NCBI GenBank assembly: GCA_021781575.1
Contig: JAJXWP010000014.1
Location: 25,981 to 89,980, forward strand
Source: Pseudomonadota bacterium
Lineage (GTDB): Bacteria > Pseudomonadota > Alphaproteobacteria > Rhodospirillales > Magnetospirillaceae
Length of the DNA stretch: 64,000 nucleotides
Direction of reading: 5' to 3'
This document shows, in pieces, positions 17,769 to 26,650 of this stretch; positions within the stretch are counted from its first letter, which is position 1, and the number at the start of each line of letters is the position of its first letter. Below the pieces are notes generated by a model. It saw nothing but the letters and a program-made list of their open reading frames with translations, did not search any database and had not been told where the DNA came from. Position numbers and translations under genes: made by a program.

Positions 17769-18539
17769 ATGACGATCACCGTGCGCCAATGGCCGGCAGG
17801 TCTTTCTGCCACCCTCGCCACCCTACTCTTCCCCCTGGCGGCGCACGCCGACCTTTATATCCGTTCCCCCACGGACATCGACCAGGGCGTATGGGAACTG
17901 GAATACAACGGGTTGAGCACCATCGATCCCAGTCCGCTGAAGGGCGGCGCGCTCAGCAACACCGTCGAATTCGCCTACGGCGTCACCTCGTGGTGGCGCC
18001 CGGAGTTGGAATTGGATCTGGAACAGGCGCCGGGGCAGGATCAGTCGACCGGGCTGCAGGGCTTTGTATGGGAAAACACATTCCGCCTCACCGAGCCAGG
18101 CGAATATTGGGCAGATCTTGGTTTCTATTGGGAATATGGACACGCAATACAGAGTGGTGTCTCAGATGAAACAATGTTTGGACCGCTGATACAGAAAAAC
18201 ATCGGCGTCACCACCCACACGCTCAACCTCTTCTTCACCAAGGAACTGGGCGCCAACCAGGAAATCCATGGATGGGATACCAGCTATGCGTGGCAGAGCC
18301 GCTGGAATATCTATCGCTTAGCCTCGCCGGCAGTCGAAATCTATGGTGATGCCGGGCAAATCGACCCCTTCGTCAAATTTCCCACCCAGCAAGTGCTGGC
18401 CGGGCCGGTCGTGGTGGGGGAGACTCTCCTCGGCCGCCTGGGCAAACTGAAATACGAAGCGGGCTATCTGTTCGGCGCCACGGCAGGCAGCCCGGCTGGA
18501 GCCGTCCGATGGAAGATGGAATGGGAGATGCGATTCTGA
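17769..18539 (+). CDS. Outer-membrane beta-barrel-like protein
   Basis: Protein of 256 aa with a signal peptide (LSATLATLLFPLAAHA) and alternating aromatic/hydrophobic strands typical of small outer-membrane barrels. It ends in WEMRF, a C-terminal Phe as recognised by the BAM machinery. It lies 29 bp after the cupredoxin gene on the same strand, so an outer-membrane role for the putative iron uptake system is inferred. A stretch near 18130-18200 is more AT-rich than its surroundings. The stop is separated by 1 bp from the convergent ftsH stop. Confidence 0.65.
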   Translation: MTITVRQWPAGLSATLATLLFPLAAHADLYIRSPTDIDQGVWELEYNGLSTIDPSPLKGGALSNTVEFAYGVTSWWRPELELDLEQAPGQDQSTGLQGFVWENTFRLTEPGEYWADLGFYWEYGHAIQSGVSDETMFGPLIQKNIGVTTHTLNLFFTKELGANQEIHGWDTSYAWQSRWNIYRLASPAVEIYGDAGQIDPFVKFPTQQVLAGPVVVGETLLGRLGKLKYEAGYLFGATAGSPAGAVRWKMEWEMRF

Positions 18540-18540
18540 A

Positions 18541-20391
18541 CTACGGCCCCTCCTCGGGCGCATCGACCATCTCCTCCACCCGTGCCGGCCGCGGAATCTC
18601 CGCAGTGGTCAGGGTTTCGCGCTCCAGCAGCAAAGCGGCGGCGATCTGCAAAAGGCGGAGATCCCTCTGCAGGATGGCCGTCGCCCGATCGAAAGCGGTG
18701 ACCGTCAGGCCGCGTACGGCGCAATCGATCCGGCGGGCGGTGTCTTCGCTGAAACGACGAGGTGCCCAGAAGGCGCCCTCCTGCTGCCCGAGGAACTGGC
18801 CACTCTCGGTATCGTAGGCGATCGGCCCCAGCTTGGCATCCATGCCGTAGCGCATCACCATGCCACGGGCGATATCGGTGGCCTTGGCCAAGTCATCGGC
18901 CGCACCGGTCGATAATTCGCCAAATATCAGGCTTTCCGCCGCCCGCCCGGCCAACAGCACGGTCATCTTGTTCTCCAACTCGTGCCGGCTCATCAGGAAG
19001 CGGTCTTCGGTCGGCCGCTGGATGGTGTAGCCCAGTGCGGCGATACCGCGGGGAATGATCGAGACCTTCTGCACCGGATCACAGCCCGGAATTGCCATGG
19101 CGACCAGGGCATGCCCCATCTCGTGGTAAGCGACCACCTTGCGCTCCTGCGGGTTGAGGATGCGCGACTTCTTCTCCAGCCCGGCCACCATGCGCTCAAT
19201 CGCCGCGGCGAAATCCTCTGACCCGACGGCCGCGGCGTTTCGCCGCGTCGCCACCATCGCCGCTTCATTGACCAGATTGGCCAGATCCGCCCCGGTAAAG
19301 CCCGGCGTCATCGCGGCCACCTGGTCAAGATCCGCATCCTCGGCCAAGGTCACTCGGCGGACGTGGATGGCCAGGACCTGCAACCTGCCGCTCTTGTCCG
19401 GCCGATCAACCAGAATTTGGCGGTCGAACCGGCCGGCGCGCAGCAATGCCGGATCGAGAACTTCGGGCCGATTGGTGGCGGCAAGCAGTACCAGGCCCAC
19501 CGTCGGGTCGAAGCCGTCCAGTTCCGCCAGCAGCTGATTGAGGGTCTGCTCCTTCTCGTCATGTCCGCCGATTTGCGGGTAAATGCCACGGGCGCGGCCC
19601 AAAGCATCCAGTTCATCGATGAAGATGATGGCGGGCGCCGAACGGCGGGCCTGCTCGAACAGGTCACGGACCCGTGCGGCACCGACGCCGACGAACATCT
19701 CGACGAACTCCGAGCCGTTGGTCGAAAAGAAGGGCACCTCCGCCTCGCCGGCGACGGCTCGGGCCAGCAGCGTCTTGCCGGTACCCGGCGGGCCGACCAG
19801 CAGCGCGCCTTTCGGCACCCGTGCGCCGAGGCGACCGAACTCCTGCGGGTTCTTGAGGAAGCGGACGATCTCGATGAGCTCGGTCTTGGCCTCGTCGACA
19901 CCGGCGACGTCTTGAAAGGTGGTTTTGATGCCGGTCTCCACATAAACCTTGGCCTTGCTCTTGCCGACCGCCAGGAAACCGCCACCGGGGCCGCCGCCGC
20001 CGATCCATCGGCTGAACAGAGTCCAGATGAGAACGAAGACAAGCGGCATGGCGATCCAGGAGACCAGCTGCTTCACCCAGCCTGGCGCCGGCTCGCCGCT
20101 GAAGGCCACGCCCCGGCGCTGAAGCTCCCCGGCAAATGCGGGGTCCACCCGAGAGGTGACGAACTCCTTGTGCCCCTCCGGGGTGGCCTGCTTGAACATG
20201 CCGCGAATGTAGTCCTGCGAAATCACCAGGCTGTCGATCTTTCCCTGTTCCAGATAGCTCTGGAACTGGCTGTAGGAGATGGCCTCGATCTGCCGCGCCT
20301 GCTGCCAGCATGAATGCATCATGAGCAACGCCAAAAACATCATGAAAAGCAACAGCATTTGAAGGTTTTGCCGGCCTTCCATGATGACCAC
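18541..20391 (-). CDS. ftsH: FtsH-family membrane AAA+ zinc protease (probably an accessory copy)
   Basis: ATP-dependent metalloprotease of 616 aa. It has an N-terminal membrane helix (about residues 10-28), a periplasmic segment, a second helix (about 108-128), Walker A GPPGTGKT (200-207), Walker [10 protein letters not shown], the second region of homology ([19 protein letters not shown] in part) and the zinc site H423EMGH427. The start is GTG 20391 or ATG 20382. Its setting beside BON and hibernation-factor genes, rather than tilS or folP, suggests a stress-specific paralogue. That is inferred, because the rest of the genome is not visible. Confidence 0.93.
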   Translation of the reverse strand: MVIMEGRQNLQMLLLFMMFLALLMMHSCWQQARQIEAISYSQFQSYLEQGKIDSLVISQDYIRGMFKQATPEGHKEFVTSRVDPAFAGELQRRGVAFSGEPAPGWVKQLVSWIAMPLVFVLIWTLFSRWIGGGGPGGGFLAVGKSKAKVYVETGIKTTFQDVAGVDEAKTELIEIVRFLKNPQEFGRLGARVPKGALLVGPPGTGKTLLARAVAGEAEVPFFSTNGSEFVEMFVGVGAARVRDLFEQARRSAPAIIFIDELDALGRARGIYPQIGGHDEKEQTLNQLLAELDGFDPTVGLVLLAATNRPEVLDPALLRAGRFDRQILVDRPDKSGRLQVLAIHVRRVTLAEDADLDQVAAMTPGFTGADLANLVNEAAMVATRRNAAAVGSEDFAAAIERMVAGLEKKSRILNPQERKVVAYHEMGHALVAMAIPGCDPVQKVSIIPRGIAALGYTIQRPTEDRFLMSRHELENKMTVLLAGRAAESLIFGELSTGAADDLAKATDIARGMVMRYGMDAKLGPIAYDTESGQFLGQQEGAFWAPRRFSEDTARRIDCAVRGLTVTAFDRATAILQRDLRLLQIAAALLLERETLTTAEIPRPARVEEMVDAPEEGP

Positions 20392-20613
20392 CGCGGCTAC
20401 TGGACAGTAGTTTCGCCACAGTAGTTTGGCTCCATTGCCTGGAACGGCGCCCTAACTTGCATTAAGCCGGCTGTGCGAGAATTGACGGTCGATCCGAATG
20501 CATCGGCCGAACGGCCCGCGCGGCTCCAACGCATACCGTTAACTTGCGTTAGTGCCCCGCCCTCCGCTTGCCCCGACTATGGAGCATAATCATCCGATAG
20601 GACGGCTTTGACC
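20392..20613. promoter_or_regulatory. Divergent ftsH/BON promoter region with repeated motifs
   Basis: Between divergent genes. It contains TAACTTGCATTA (20453-20464) and TAACTTGCGTTA (20540-20551), 87 bp apart, and a tandem direct repeat CAGTAGTTT at 20405 and 20419 (14-bp period). These are candidate binding sites for a stress or oxygen regulator. The regulator is unknown and no classical FNR palindrome (TTGAT-N4-ATCAA) is present. Confidence 0.4.
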
Positions 20614-21339
20614 ATGGCGACGGACAACGACATGGCCGAACGGGTCCGCGCCAGTTTGGGCAAGGACAGCCGTATCGGCGCCGGCACCCACCCACTCTTC
20701 CTTGCCTTCAGTGACGGCATCCTGGTGATGCAGGGGATGCTGGGCAGCGTGGCGGCAAAGAAGCTGGCTCTGGAACAGGCCGCCAGGTTGGAGGGCGTGG
20801 TCGGGATCCTGGACCGCCTGCGGGTGGCTCCGGCGGAACTGGCGGCCGACGGGGATATTGCCCGCCACTTGGGCGATTCGTTCCTACAGGAAGATGCCTT
20901 CCGTGATTTCACCATAGGCGGTTCCGAGGCGCGCAAGCCGCCCGTCGCCCTGCGCTCCCCCGGCCGGCCGAGCGGCAGCCTGGAATTTTCGGTGGCCGAT
21001 GGCGTGGTCACGCTGAACGGCACGGTCCCCGGGCTCGACCACAAGCGGCTGGCCGGCGTCCTGGCCTGGTGGAGCCCCGGCAGCCAGGATGTCATCAACG
21101 GCATTGCCGTCGAACCGCCCGAAGAGGACGGCGACGGAGCCGTGGCCGACGCGCTGCGGCTGATACTCGAGAAGGACCCCTTGGTCACCGCGGGGCAGAT
21201 CCGGATCGCGGTCAGCGAGGGTACGGTCTTCCTGTCCGGCTTGGCGTCCAGCGAAGCGGAGCGGGACATGGCGGAAAACGATGCCTGGTGCATATTCGGC
21301 GTTGACGACGTGGTGAACACCATCGTCGTCCGGCGATGA
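20614..21339 (+). CDS. BON-domain protein
   Basis: Protein of 241 aa with up to three BON-type repeats: residues about 5-70 (MAERVRASLGKDSRIGAG..., GILVMQGMLGS), about 120-170 (LEFSVADGVVTLNGTVPG) and about 175-240 (IRIAVSEGTVFLSGLASS). No signal peptide or lipobox is visible, so it is probably cytoplasmic, unlike OsmY. BON domains bind phospholipid or ligands in stress proteins. The ATG at 20614 is preferred over TTG 20608. Its exact role is unknown. Confidence 0.78.
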   Translation: MATDNDMAERVRASLGKDSRIGAGTHPLFLAFSDGILVMQGMLGSVAAKKLALEQAARLEGVVGILDRLRVAPAELAADGDIARHLGDSFLQEDAFRDFTIGGSEARKPPVALRSPGRPSGSLEFSVADGVVTLNGTVPGLDHKRLAGVLAWWSPGSQDVINGIAVEPPEEDGDGAVADALRLILEKDPLVTAGQIRIAVSEGTVFLSGLASSEAERDMAENDAWCIFGVDDVVNTIVVRR

Positions 21340-21455
21340 CCCTTTCTGCGGAAGCGCCGCCGCGCTCGCAGGCCGGCCCTAACATGGATCAAGGAAGCGG
21401 TATCCGGTCGGGGCGAAAATGAGCTTAGCGCAACGAACCTGTCGGCAGGCATGTC

Positions 21456-22043
21456 ATGATGCAAATTCCGGTTCAGGTCAGCTTCCGCCATATGGATCCG
21501 CCATTGGGCGTGGAGGACAGGATCCGCGAAAAGGTCGCGGCGCTGGAGCGGTACTTTCCACGCATCACCGCGTGCCGGGTAATGGTCGAACGGCGCCACC
21601 ACCGCCATCGTACCGGCGACCTGTTTCATCTGCGTATCGACCTGACCTTGCCCGGGGGCGAATTGGCGGTAAGCCGCGAACCGCCGGAGCACCATGCGCA
21701 CGAGGATATCCTCGCTGCCATCCGCGACGCCTTCGATGAAGTGCGACGCCGCCTGGAGGACCATGTCCGGCAGGCGCGCATCGACATCAAGACCCACGAC
21801 GTTCCGCCCCATGGGCGCGTCGCGCGGCTATTCCGTTACGAGGGATATGGGTTCATCCAGACCGCCGATGGGCAGGAAATCTATTTCGCACGGGAAAGCG
21901 TCGCTGAGAATCGCTTCGAGGACCTGGACGTCGGCGATGAAGTGCGGTTCTTCGTCCATCCGGGCGAAGGTGAAAAGGGTGATCAGGCAAGCATCGTGAC
22001 ACCCCTTGGTAAACATCATCTGCCGCCGGCCGAACGGATATGA
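21456..22043 (+). CDS. Ribosome hibernation factor-like domain fused to a cold-shock domain
   Basis: Protein of 195 aa. Residues about 3-105 resemble the HPF/RaiA (S30AE) ribosome-binding domain: VSFRHMDPPLGVEDRIREKVAALERYF in parts, then a basic RRHHRHRTG and a C-terminal helix. Residues about 118-185 form a cold-shock domain with an RNP-like motif (GRVARLFRYEGYGFIQ, EIYFARESV). Such fusions are known and are thought to bind ribosomes or RNA under stress. The next gene overlaps by 4 bp (ATGA). Confidence 0.82.
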   Translation: MMQIPVQVSFRHMDPPLGVEDRIREKVAALERYFPRITACRVMVERRHHRHRTGDLFHLRIDLTLPGGELAVSREPPEHHAHEDILAAIRDAFDEVRRRLEDHVRQARIDIKTHDVPPHGRVARLFRYEGYGFIQTADGQEIYFARESVAENRFEDLDVGDEVRFFVHPGEGEKGDQASIVTPLGKHHLPPAERI

Positions 22044-22291
22044 GTAGCGCCATGACAGAACATGTTCGCCTTGCCCATGATGACGTGACCGACGTTGTCG
22101 GCCGGATTGACGACGAAAAGGTCGCCGCCATCATCGCCACCGGAGCGACCTTGGAGGAACTGGTGGAGGCCTATGCCTGGACGGTCGATGAAAGCGACGC
22201 TCTGGCCGACGCTGAAAAGTCGTTGAGCGGCACCGTGGCCGAGATCTACGACATCCTGATGGCTGACGAAGCCTGGGACGACGAGCGCTGA
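22040..22291 (+). CDS. Small acidic protein of unknown function
   Basis: Protein of 83 aa, strongly acidic (ADAEKSLSGTVAEIYDILMADEAWDDER). The start at 22040 overlaps the stop of the hibernation-factor gene (ATGA); a second ATG at 22052 is possible. It has no cysteine, signal peptide or membrane span. Translational coupling suggests it acts with the hibernation/cold-shock protein, perhaps as a regulator. I do not recognise a family with certainty. Confidence 0.65.
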   Translation: MSSAMTEHVRLAHDDVTDVVGRIDDEKVAAIIATGATLEELVEAYAWTVDESDALADAEKSLSGTVAEIYDILMADEAWDDER

Positions 22292-22318
22292 ATGCCGGCG
22301 CTCGCTTGGCCGAAAAGT

Positions 22319-22332
22319 GGTATTAAGGTACC
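22319..22332. promoter_or_regulatory. Candidate aromatic-regulon operator, site 1
   Basis: Palindrome GGTATTAAGGTACC flanked by AAAA on the left and TTTTT on the right. The best match to a motif shared by five aromatic promoter regions in this window. It lies in the 356-bp gap upstream of the phenylacetate-CoA ligase gene. Confidence 0.55.
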
Positions 22333-22370
22333 TTTTTGCAGGTCATTCCGTCGGCCTCAGCTTGAAAAAC

Positions 22371-22384
22371 GGCATCGCGATACC
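22371..22384. promoter_or_regulatory. Candidate aromatic-regulon operator, site 2
   Basis: Near-perfect palindrome GGCATCGCGATACC flanked by AAAAA and ATTTT. It begins 52 bp (about five helical turns) after site 1, so two dimers could bind the same DNA face. Apart from these two sites, the gap 22292-22647 shows no convincing gene; a 43-codon reverse frame crosses both sites. Confidence 0.5.
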
Positions 22385-22647
22385 ATTTTAATTGACTCGC
22401 ATTTTTTTCTGTATCACCTTTGGATACAGCGAATATCAATTTTTCCAATGACATAGGATCATGCAGAAGACTTGAATGCGAGAGACGCGGATTCAACGCA
22501 CGATCACAGGAGATGGCGCACCCAACCGTTGGCAGACCACCGTGGCCAATACGGGGAATTGGTGATTCTTTCCCGGCGGTGCCGTGTATCGGCGTAAAAT
22601 AAGAGCAAAAACAACCAGAGCAGAATGAGCGAACGAGAGAGGAACCC

Positions 22648-23967
22648 ATGAAAGCCAGACTGAAGGCGCCGCCCGCCGGCGCATTGGAGCCGATTGAAGT
22701 CGCCAGCCGTGATGAACTGGCCGCGCTGCAGCTCAAACGCCTCAAGTGGTCGGTGCGCCATACCTACGACAATGTGGAACATTATCGGACGAAGTGCCAG
22801 GCCAAGGGTGTGCATCCCGAGGACTTGAAGAGCCTCGAGGACCTGCGCCACTTCCCCTTCACCACCAAGGACGACCTGCGTCTGAACTACCCCTTCGGCA
22901 TGTTTGCCGTCCCTATGGAGAAGGTAGTTCGTGTCCACGCCTCATCGGGAACCACCGGCCTTCCAACGGTTGTCGGATACACCCGCAATGATATCGACAT
23001 GTGGGCCGGTTGCGTTGCCCGGGCGTTGCGCAACGCCGGCGCCTGCACCAGCCACAAGGTCCAGGTGGCCTACGGCTACGGCCTGTTCACCGGCGGCTTG
23101 GGCGCCCACTATGGGGCGGAACAACTGGGGTGCACGGTCATTCCCATGTCGGGTGGCCAGACCGAAAAGCAGGTCCAGTTGATCCGTGATTTCCAGCCGG
23201 ACATCATCATGGTCACGCCATCCTATATGCTGGTGCTGCTGGATGCCCTGGAGGCAGCCGGAATCGATCCGCTCGAATGTTCACTGAAGCTGGGGGTGTT
23301 CGGCGCCGAGCCGTGGACCGAGTCCATGCGCGCCGAGATCGAGCGGCGCGGCGGCATCGATGCGATCGACATCTACGGGCTGTCGGAAGTGCTGGGCCCG
23401 GGCGTCGCCTGCGAATGCATCGAGACAAAAGATGGACCACACATCTACGAGGATCACTTCTATCCCGAGATCGTCAACCCCGAGACGGGCGAACCGGTGG
23501 CCGATGGCGAAATGGGCGAACTGGTGTTCACCAGCCTGACCAAGGAAGCCCTGCCGATCATCCGCTACCGTACCCGGGATTTGAGCCGACTGCTGCCCGG
23601 AACCGCCCGCAGCTTCCGCCGCATGGGCAAGATCACCGGACGGTCGGATGATATGCTGATCATCCGTGGGGTTAATCTTTTCCCCTCGCAGGTCGAAGAA
23701 CTGATCCTGAAGAACGGATCGCTGGCGCCGCACTACCTCCTCGAGGTCAATCGCCAGGGGCACCTTGACGATCTGACCGTGAAGGTCGAACTGCGCCCCG
23801 ACGTGATCCTCGATGACCGTGATAAATCGGCCGTGGCGACCGATCTGAAGCACCACATCAAGAGCTATATCGGGGTCAGCACCAAGGTCAGCATCGTCGA
23901 GCCCGACAGCCTGCCCCGCTCACTTGGCAAGGCGAAACGGGTAATCGACAATCGACCGAAAGCCTGA
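22648..23967 (+). CDS. padJ: Phenylacetate-CoA ligase
   Basis: AMP-forming acyl-adenylate enzyme of 439 aa, PaaK type. It converts phenylacetate, ATP and CoA to phenylacetyl-CoA, the entry step of anaerobic alpha-oxidation. Motifs are the P-loop VRVHASSGTTGLPTVVGYT, YGLFTGGLGAHYG, the adenine-site YGLSEVLGPG and IRYRTRDLSRLLPG, and the C-terminal hinge GRSDDMLIIRGVNLFPSQVEELIL with a Lys in RSLGKAKRV. It stands alone, between its promoter with two operator-like sites and a terminator, but faces the pad operon that supplies the later steps. Confidence 0.92.
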   Translation: MKARLKAPPAGALEPIEVASRDELAALQLKRLKWSVRHTYDNVEHYRTKCQAKGVHPEDLKSLEDLRHFPFTTKDDLRLNYPFGMFAVPMEKVVRVHASSGTTGLPTVVGYTRNDIDMWAGCVARALRNAGACTSHKVQVAYGYGLFTGGLGAHYGAEQLGCTVIPMSGGQTEKQVQLIRDFQPDIIMVTPSYMLVLLDALEAAGIDPLECSLKLGVFGAEPWTESMRAEIERRGGIDAIDIYGLSEVLGPGVACECIETKDGPHIYEDHFYPEIVNPETGEPVADGEMGELVFTSLTKEALPIIRYRTRDLSRLLPGTARSFRRMGKITGRSDDMLIIRGVNLFPSQVEELILKNGSLAPHYLLEVNRQGHLDDLTVKVELRPDVILDDRDKSAVATDLKHHIKSYIGVSTKVSIVEPDSLPRSLGKAKRVIDNRPKA

Positions 23968-23978
23968 TTCCTTAACAG

Positions 23979-24010
23979 GCCCTCCTCCACAACCGGGGAG
24001 GAGGGCTTGT
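23979..24010 (+). terminator. Terminator hairpin after padJ
   Basis: Stem GCCCTCCTCC (23979-23988) pairs perfectly with GGAGGAGGGC (23997-24006) across an 8-nt loop, followed by TTGTT. It begins 11 bp after the ligase stop. Confidence 0.75.
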
Positions 24011-24098
24011 TGCCGTTTGCTTTCATCATCCCCTTCCCTCTGACTCAACGGCCGTTGGCGAGCCCCTCCGGATCGGTGACCCGCAGGGGCATCCGTCG

Positions 24099-24353
24099 TC
24101 ATTGGTTGTTCATCGCCATCACCGGTGGTGCGTCGTTGACCGCGTCGACCTGCGAAGGCTGGTCGGCGCCGTACGGGACGAACGCCGCCATGGCATTGAT
24201 CAGGTTGCTGTCGGCGGTGTTGGAGGTTCCGGCCACTGTCGTCGTCGGCCCGGTGGCGGCGACGATGCTGCCACTGCCGCTCAAGGTCGCAGCTGCCCGA
24301 GATGATCAGCGTCGCCCCGCCTCGGCCAGGTAGAGGTCAATGCAGCACGGCAT
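24099..24353 (-). pseudogene. Possible decayed gene remnant
   Basis: Reverse-strand reading gives protein-like pieces in two frames: MPCCIDLYLAEAG, then (shifted) GATLIISGS, then LSGSGSIVAATGPTTTVAG...SNLINAMAAFVP ending at a stop at 24099. Two frameshifts would be needed to join them. The C-terminal pattern (LINAMAAF followed by a polar tail) recalls the ends of RTX-like secreted proteins. The rest of the gap 23968-24539 shows no gene. It could also be noise. Confidence 0.28.
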
Positions 24354-24539
24354 GGAGTTCGGCGAGGGTCTGCGAATCGCCAATCCGTTTCGCATTGCGA
24401 GCTAACCCGCGGCAAGAAGGCAAAAGGCCTCTCTTTGCACTGCGGCCGATCCGGACCGACAGATGGTGCCCGGGCGTGCATCGTCTGTCGGAGCCGGACC
24501 GCTTGCCCGCAAGAGGGAAGGGCGGCAGATCGGCGCCGC

Positions 24540-26624
24540 TCACCGGCCGCGGCTGCGAATCCGCGCGGCCTCGGTACGCGCCTCGACGTAACGGACCAAG
24601 GCCCGGGTGCCGCTGACGCAGTTCTTGACCACACACACGCCCTGATCCTTCAGCCTTGCCGCCATGGCGTCGTAGAGAGGACCGCCGTCGACGACCGCGA
24701 CAATCGGCTTCTCGGTGCGCGCCACCACCGGCGGCATCAGTTGAACGGTGCTTTTCGGGCTGTTGATGTCGAAGCCGGGCCGCAACTTGCTTTCTTCCAA
24801 AGCCGCCACCGATGGAGCGGTTGGGTCGAGACCGACCACCACGGCATCAATGTTCGGATCCTGGGCAAAGGCTTCGGTAACCTGCAGATGCGCCTCGTCG
24901 TCGGCGCCGGGATTGATATCGATCGGGTTCCGCACCTCGACCAGCGCATCAAGCTTCTTGGCGACAAGGATTTCCCCGATCCGCTTCACCGTCTCGTCGC
25001 TCAGCGCGCCCATCTGCATGGTGAAGGTCTCGCCTTCGGTGGCGTCGGCCATGCCGACAGCCTCGAATCCCGCACCACTGATGGCACCCAAACGGTTGCC
25101 GCCGATAGTTTTGCGATGCAAGACGCCAGCCATGTAAAACAGGTCGTCGAAGCTGTCCAGGTCCTCGGTGACGATGGCGCCGGCTTGACGGACGACCGAG
25201 GAAAACAGCGCCGGATCACCGGCGATCGATGCCGTATGCCCCATCACCCCGGCCATGCCGGGCGCGGCCCGACCCGATTTGTAGATCACCACTTCCTTGC
25301 CGTTCAGCACGGCACGCCGCACCGCCTTGACGAAATCGAGTCCATCCAGGTCCTTGAACCCCTCGAGATAAATCCCGATGGTCTCGATTTCCGGCCGCTC
25401 GGCGAAATAGCTGAGAACGTCGCCATGGGTAAGGTCGGTCTGGTTGCCGAGAGCCACCATATACCGGGGGTCCAGCCACGCATTGCGGCTGAGCCGACTG
25501 ATCATGAATGCCCCGCTCTGGCTGATCAGGACGGAATTCCTTTCCGCCTTCTTCTGCGTCTTAGGCAGACGCTCCAGAGGTATGAACCAGGAATCATAGC
25601 CGCCTGGATGTGAAACGATACCCAGGCAGTTGGCGCCGAGGAAGATCGGCCCACCGTCTTCGCTGGCATGAGCGGCGTTGATCCGCCCGGCCAGGGCAGC
25701 GGCAGGCTCCTTGCTCCGTTTGGTTTCGCCGAGATCGCCGGGAATCAGCATTACCGAATGCACGGCGCCGGTGGTGATGATCTCGTCCACCAGATCATAG
25801 ACGGCGCTCGCCGCCACGGCGACGATCAGCAGGTCGAGCTTGCCGTCAAGCGCTTTCAGGCCTTCGATGCATTTGACACCGTCGATTTCCGTCTCGCCGG
25901 GGCGCAGGATGGTCAGGCGCTCCTTCGGATAGCCGCTGCCCATCAGGTTGCGCAGGATGATACGGCCGAAGTTCATCCCGCTCGCCGACACCCCGATGAT
26001 ACCGATCGAGTTCGGATGCAACAGCTTGTCAATCTTGTGAACGGGCCGGGCAAGGCGCGTTTCCGCAGCCGGACCAAAGCTGCACCGGGCCGCCCGCACG
26101 GTCAGGCCTTCGCCAAGATGAACCGGATCGAGATCGAGGCCCGACAACACCAGGCCGGCATGGCCATCGTCGTTGCCCAGGGCGATCAGCCGCTCGAAGC
26201 AGGCCTTCAGCACCGCATCGGGAAGCGCCCTGCCCTCCGCCTGGGCCGAGGCGGCCAACTTCCGGTAGGCCAGGGTGCGCTGGAACAGCCGAAGGAAGTC
26301 ATCGGCGTCGGTCAGCGCCGTGGCCGCATGCACGGCATAGCGATCCATGCGGAAGTTGGCGCCGTCCACCTGCCGATCCAGCCCCCCCACGCCGGCACTG
26401 ATGACCATCCCGAACTCCCTGGTCCGGCTCAGCGAGATGGACAACTCCACCGCCGCGGCGGCCTTCCCCGATTCGTCCAGGGCCAAGCCGAGGGCGGCCA
26501 GGAGTGCCGCCAGTTCGGTGGTGTTCAACGCGTCGCGCCCGTCGGCGGATGCCTGTCGGAACAGCGCCTGTGCGTCGATATTTCCCCCCGCGCCGCCAAG
26601 GCCGGAATCCGACGGAATGTGCAT
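24540..26624 (-). CDS. NDP-forming acyl-CoA synthetase-like protein
   Basis: Protein of 694 aa related to ADP-forming acetyl-CoA synthetases, in order beta-like then alpha-like. Residues about 55-180 resemble the second half of an ATP-grasp domain (AVELSISLSRTREFGMVISAGVGG). Residues about 200-330 are a CoA-binding Rossmann domain (LLHPNSIGIIGVSASG), followed by succinyl-CoA-ligase-like domains with the phosphohistidine site His463 (GHTASIAGD). The N-terminal nucleotide-gripping half of ATP-grasp is not visible, so it may be an incomplete synthetase or need a partner. It is last in the pad operon, 26 bp after padI; an aryl-CoA role is inferred. Confidence 0.78.
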   Translation of the reverse strand: MHIPSDSGLGGAGGNIDAQALFRQASADGRDALNTTELAALLAALGLALDESGKAAAAVELSISLSRTREFGMVISAGVGGLDRQVDGANFRMDRYAVHAATALTDADDFLRLFQRTLAYRKLAASAQAEGRALPDAVLKACFERLIALGNDDGHAGLVLSGLDLDPVHLGEGLTVRAARCSFGPAAETRLARPVHKIDKLLHPNSIGIIGVSASGMNFGRIILRNLMGSGYPKERLTILRPGETEIDGVKCIEGLKALDGKLDLLIVAVAASAVYDLVDEIITTGAVHSVMLIPGDLGETKRSKEPAAALAGRINAAHASEDGGPIFLGANCLGIVSHPGGYDSWFIPLERLPKTQKKAERNSVLISQSGAFMISRLSRNAWLDPRYMVALGNQTDLTHGDVLSYFAERPEIETIGIYLEGFKDLDGLDFVKAVRRAVLNGKEVVIYKSGRAAPGMAGVMGHTASIAGDPALFSSVVRQAGAIVTEDLDSFDDLFYMAGVLHRKTIGGNRLGAISGAGFEAVGMADATEGETFTMQMGALSDETVKRIGEILVAKKLDALVEVRNPIDINPGADDEAHLQVTEAFAQDPNIDAVVVGLDPTAPSVAALEESKLRPGFDINSPKSTVQLMPPVVARTEKPIVAVVDGGPLYDAMAARLKDQGVCVVKNCVSGTRALVRYVEARTEAARIRSRGR

Positions 26625-26650
26625 GCCTTTCCTCCCTGGGATTCGTTTCG

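Noticed and set aside
24435..25613. 392-codon plus-strand frame over the acyl-CoA synthetase
   Set aside because: Antisense shadow; begins in non-coding DNA and has no recognisable domain.
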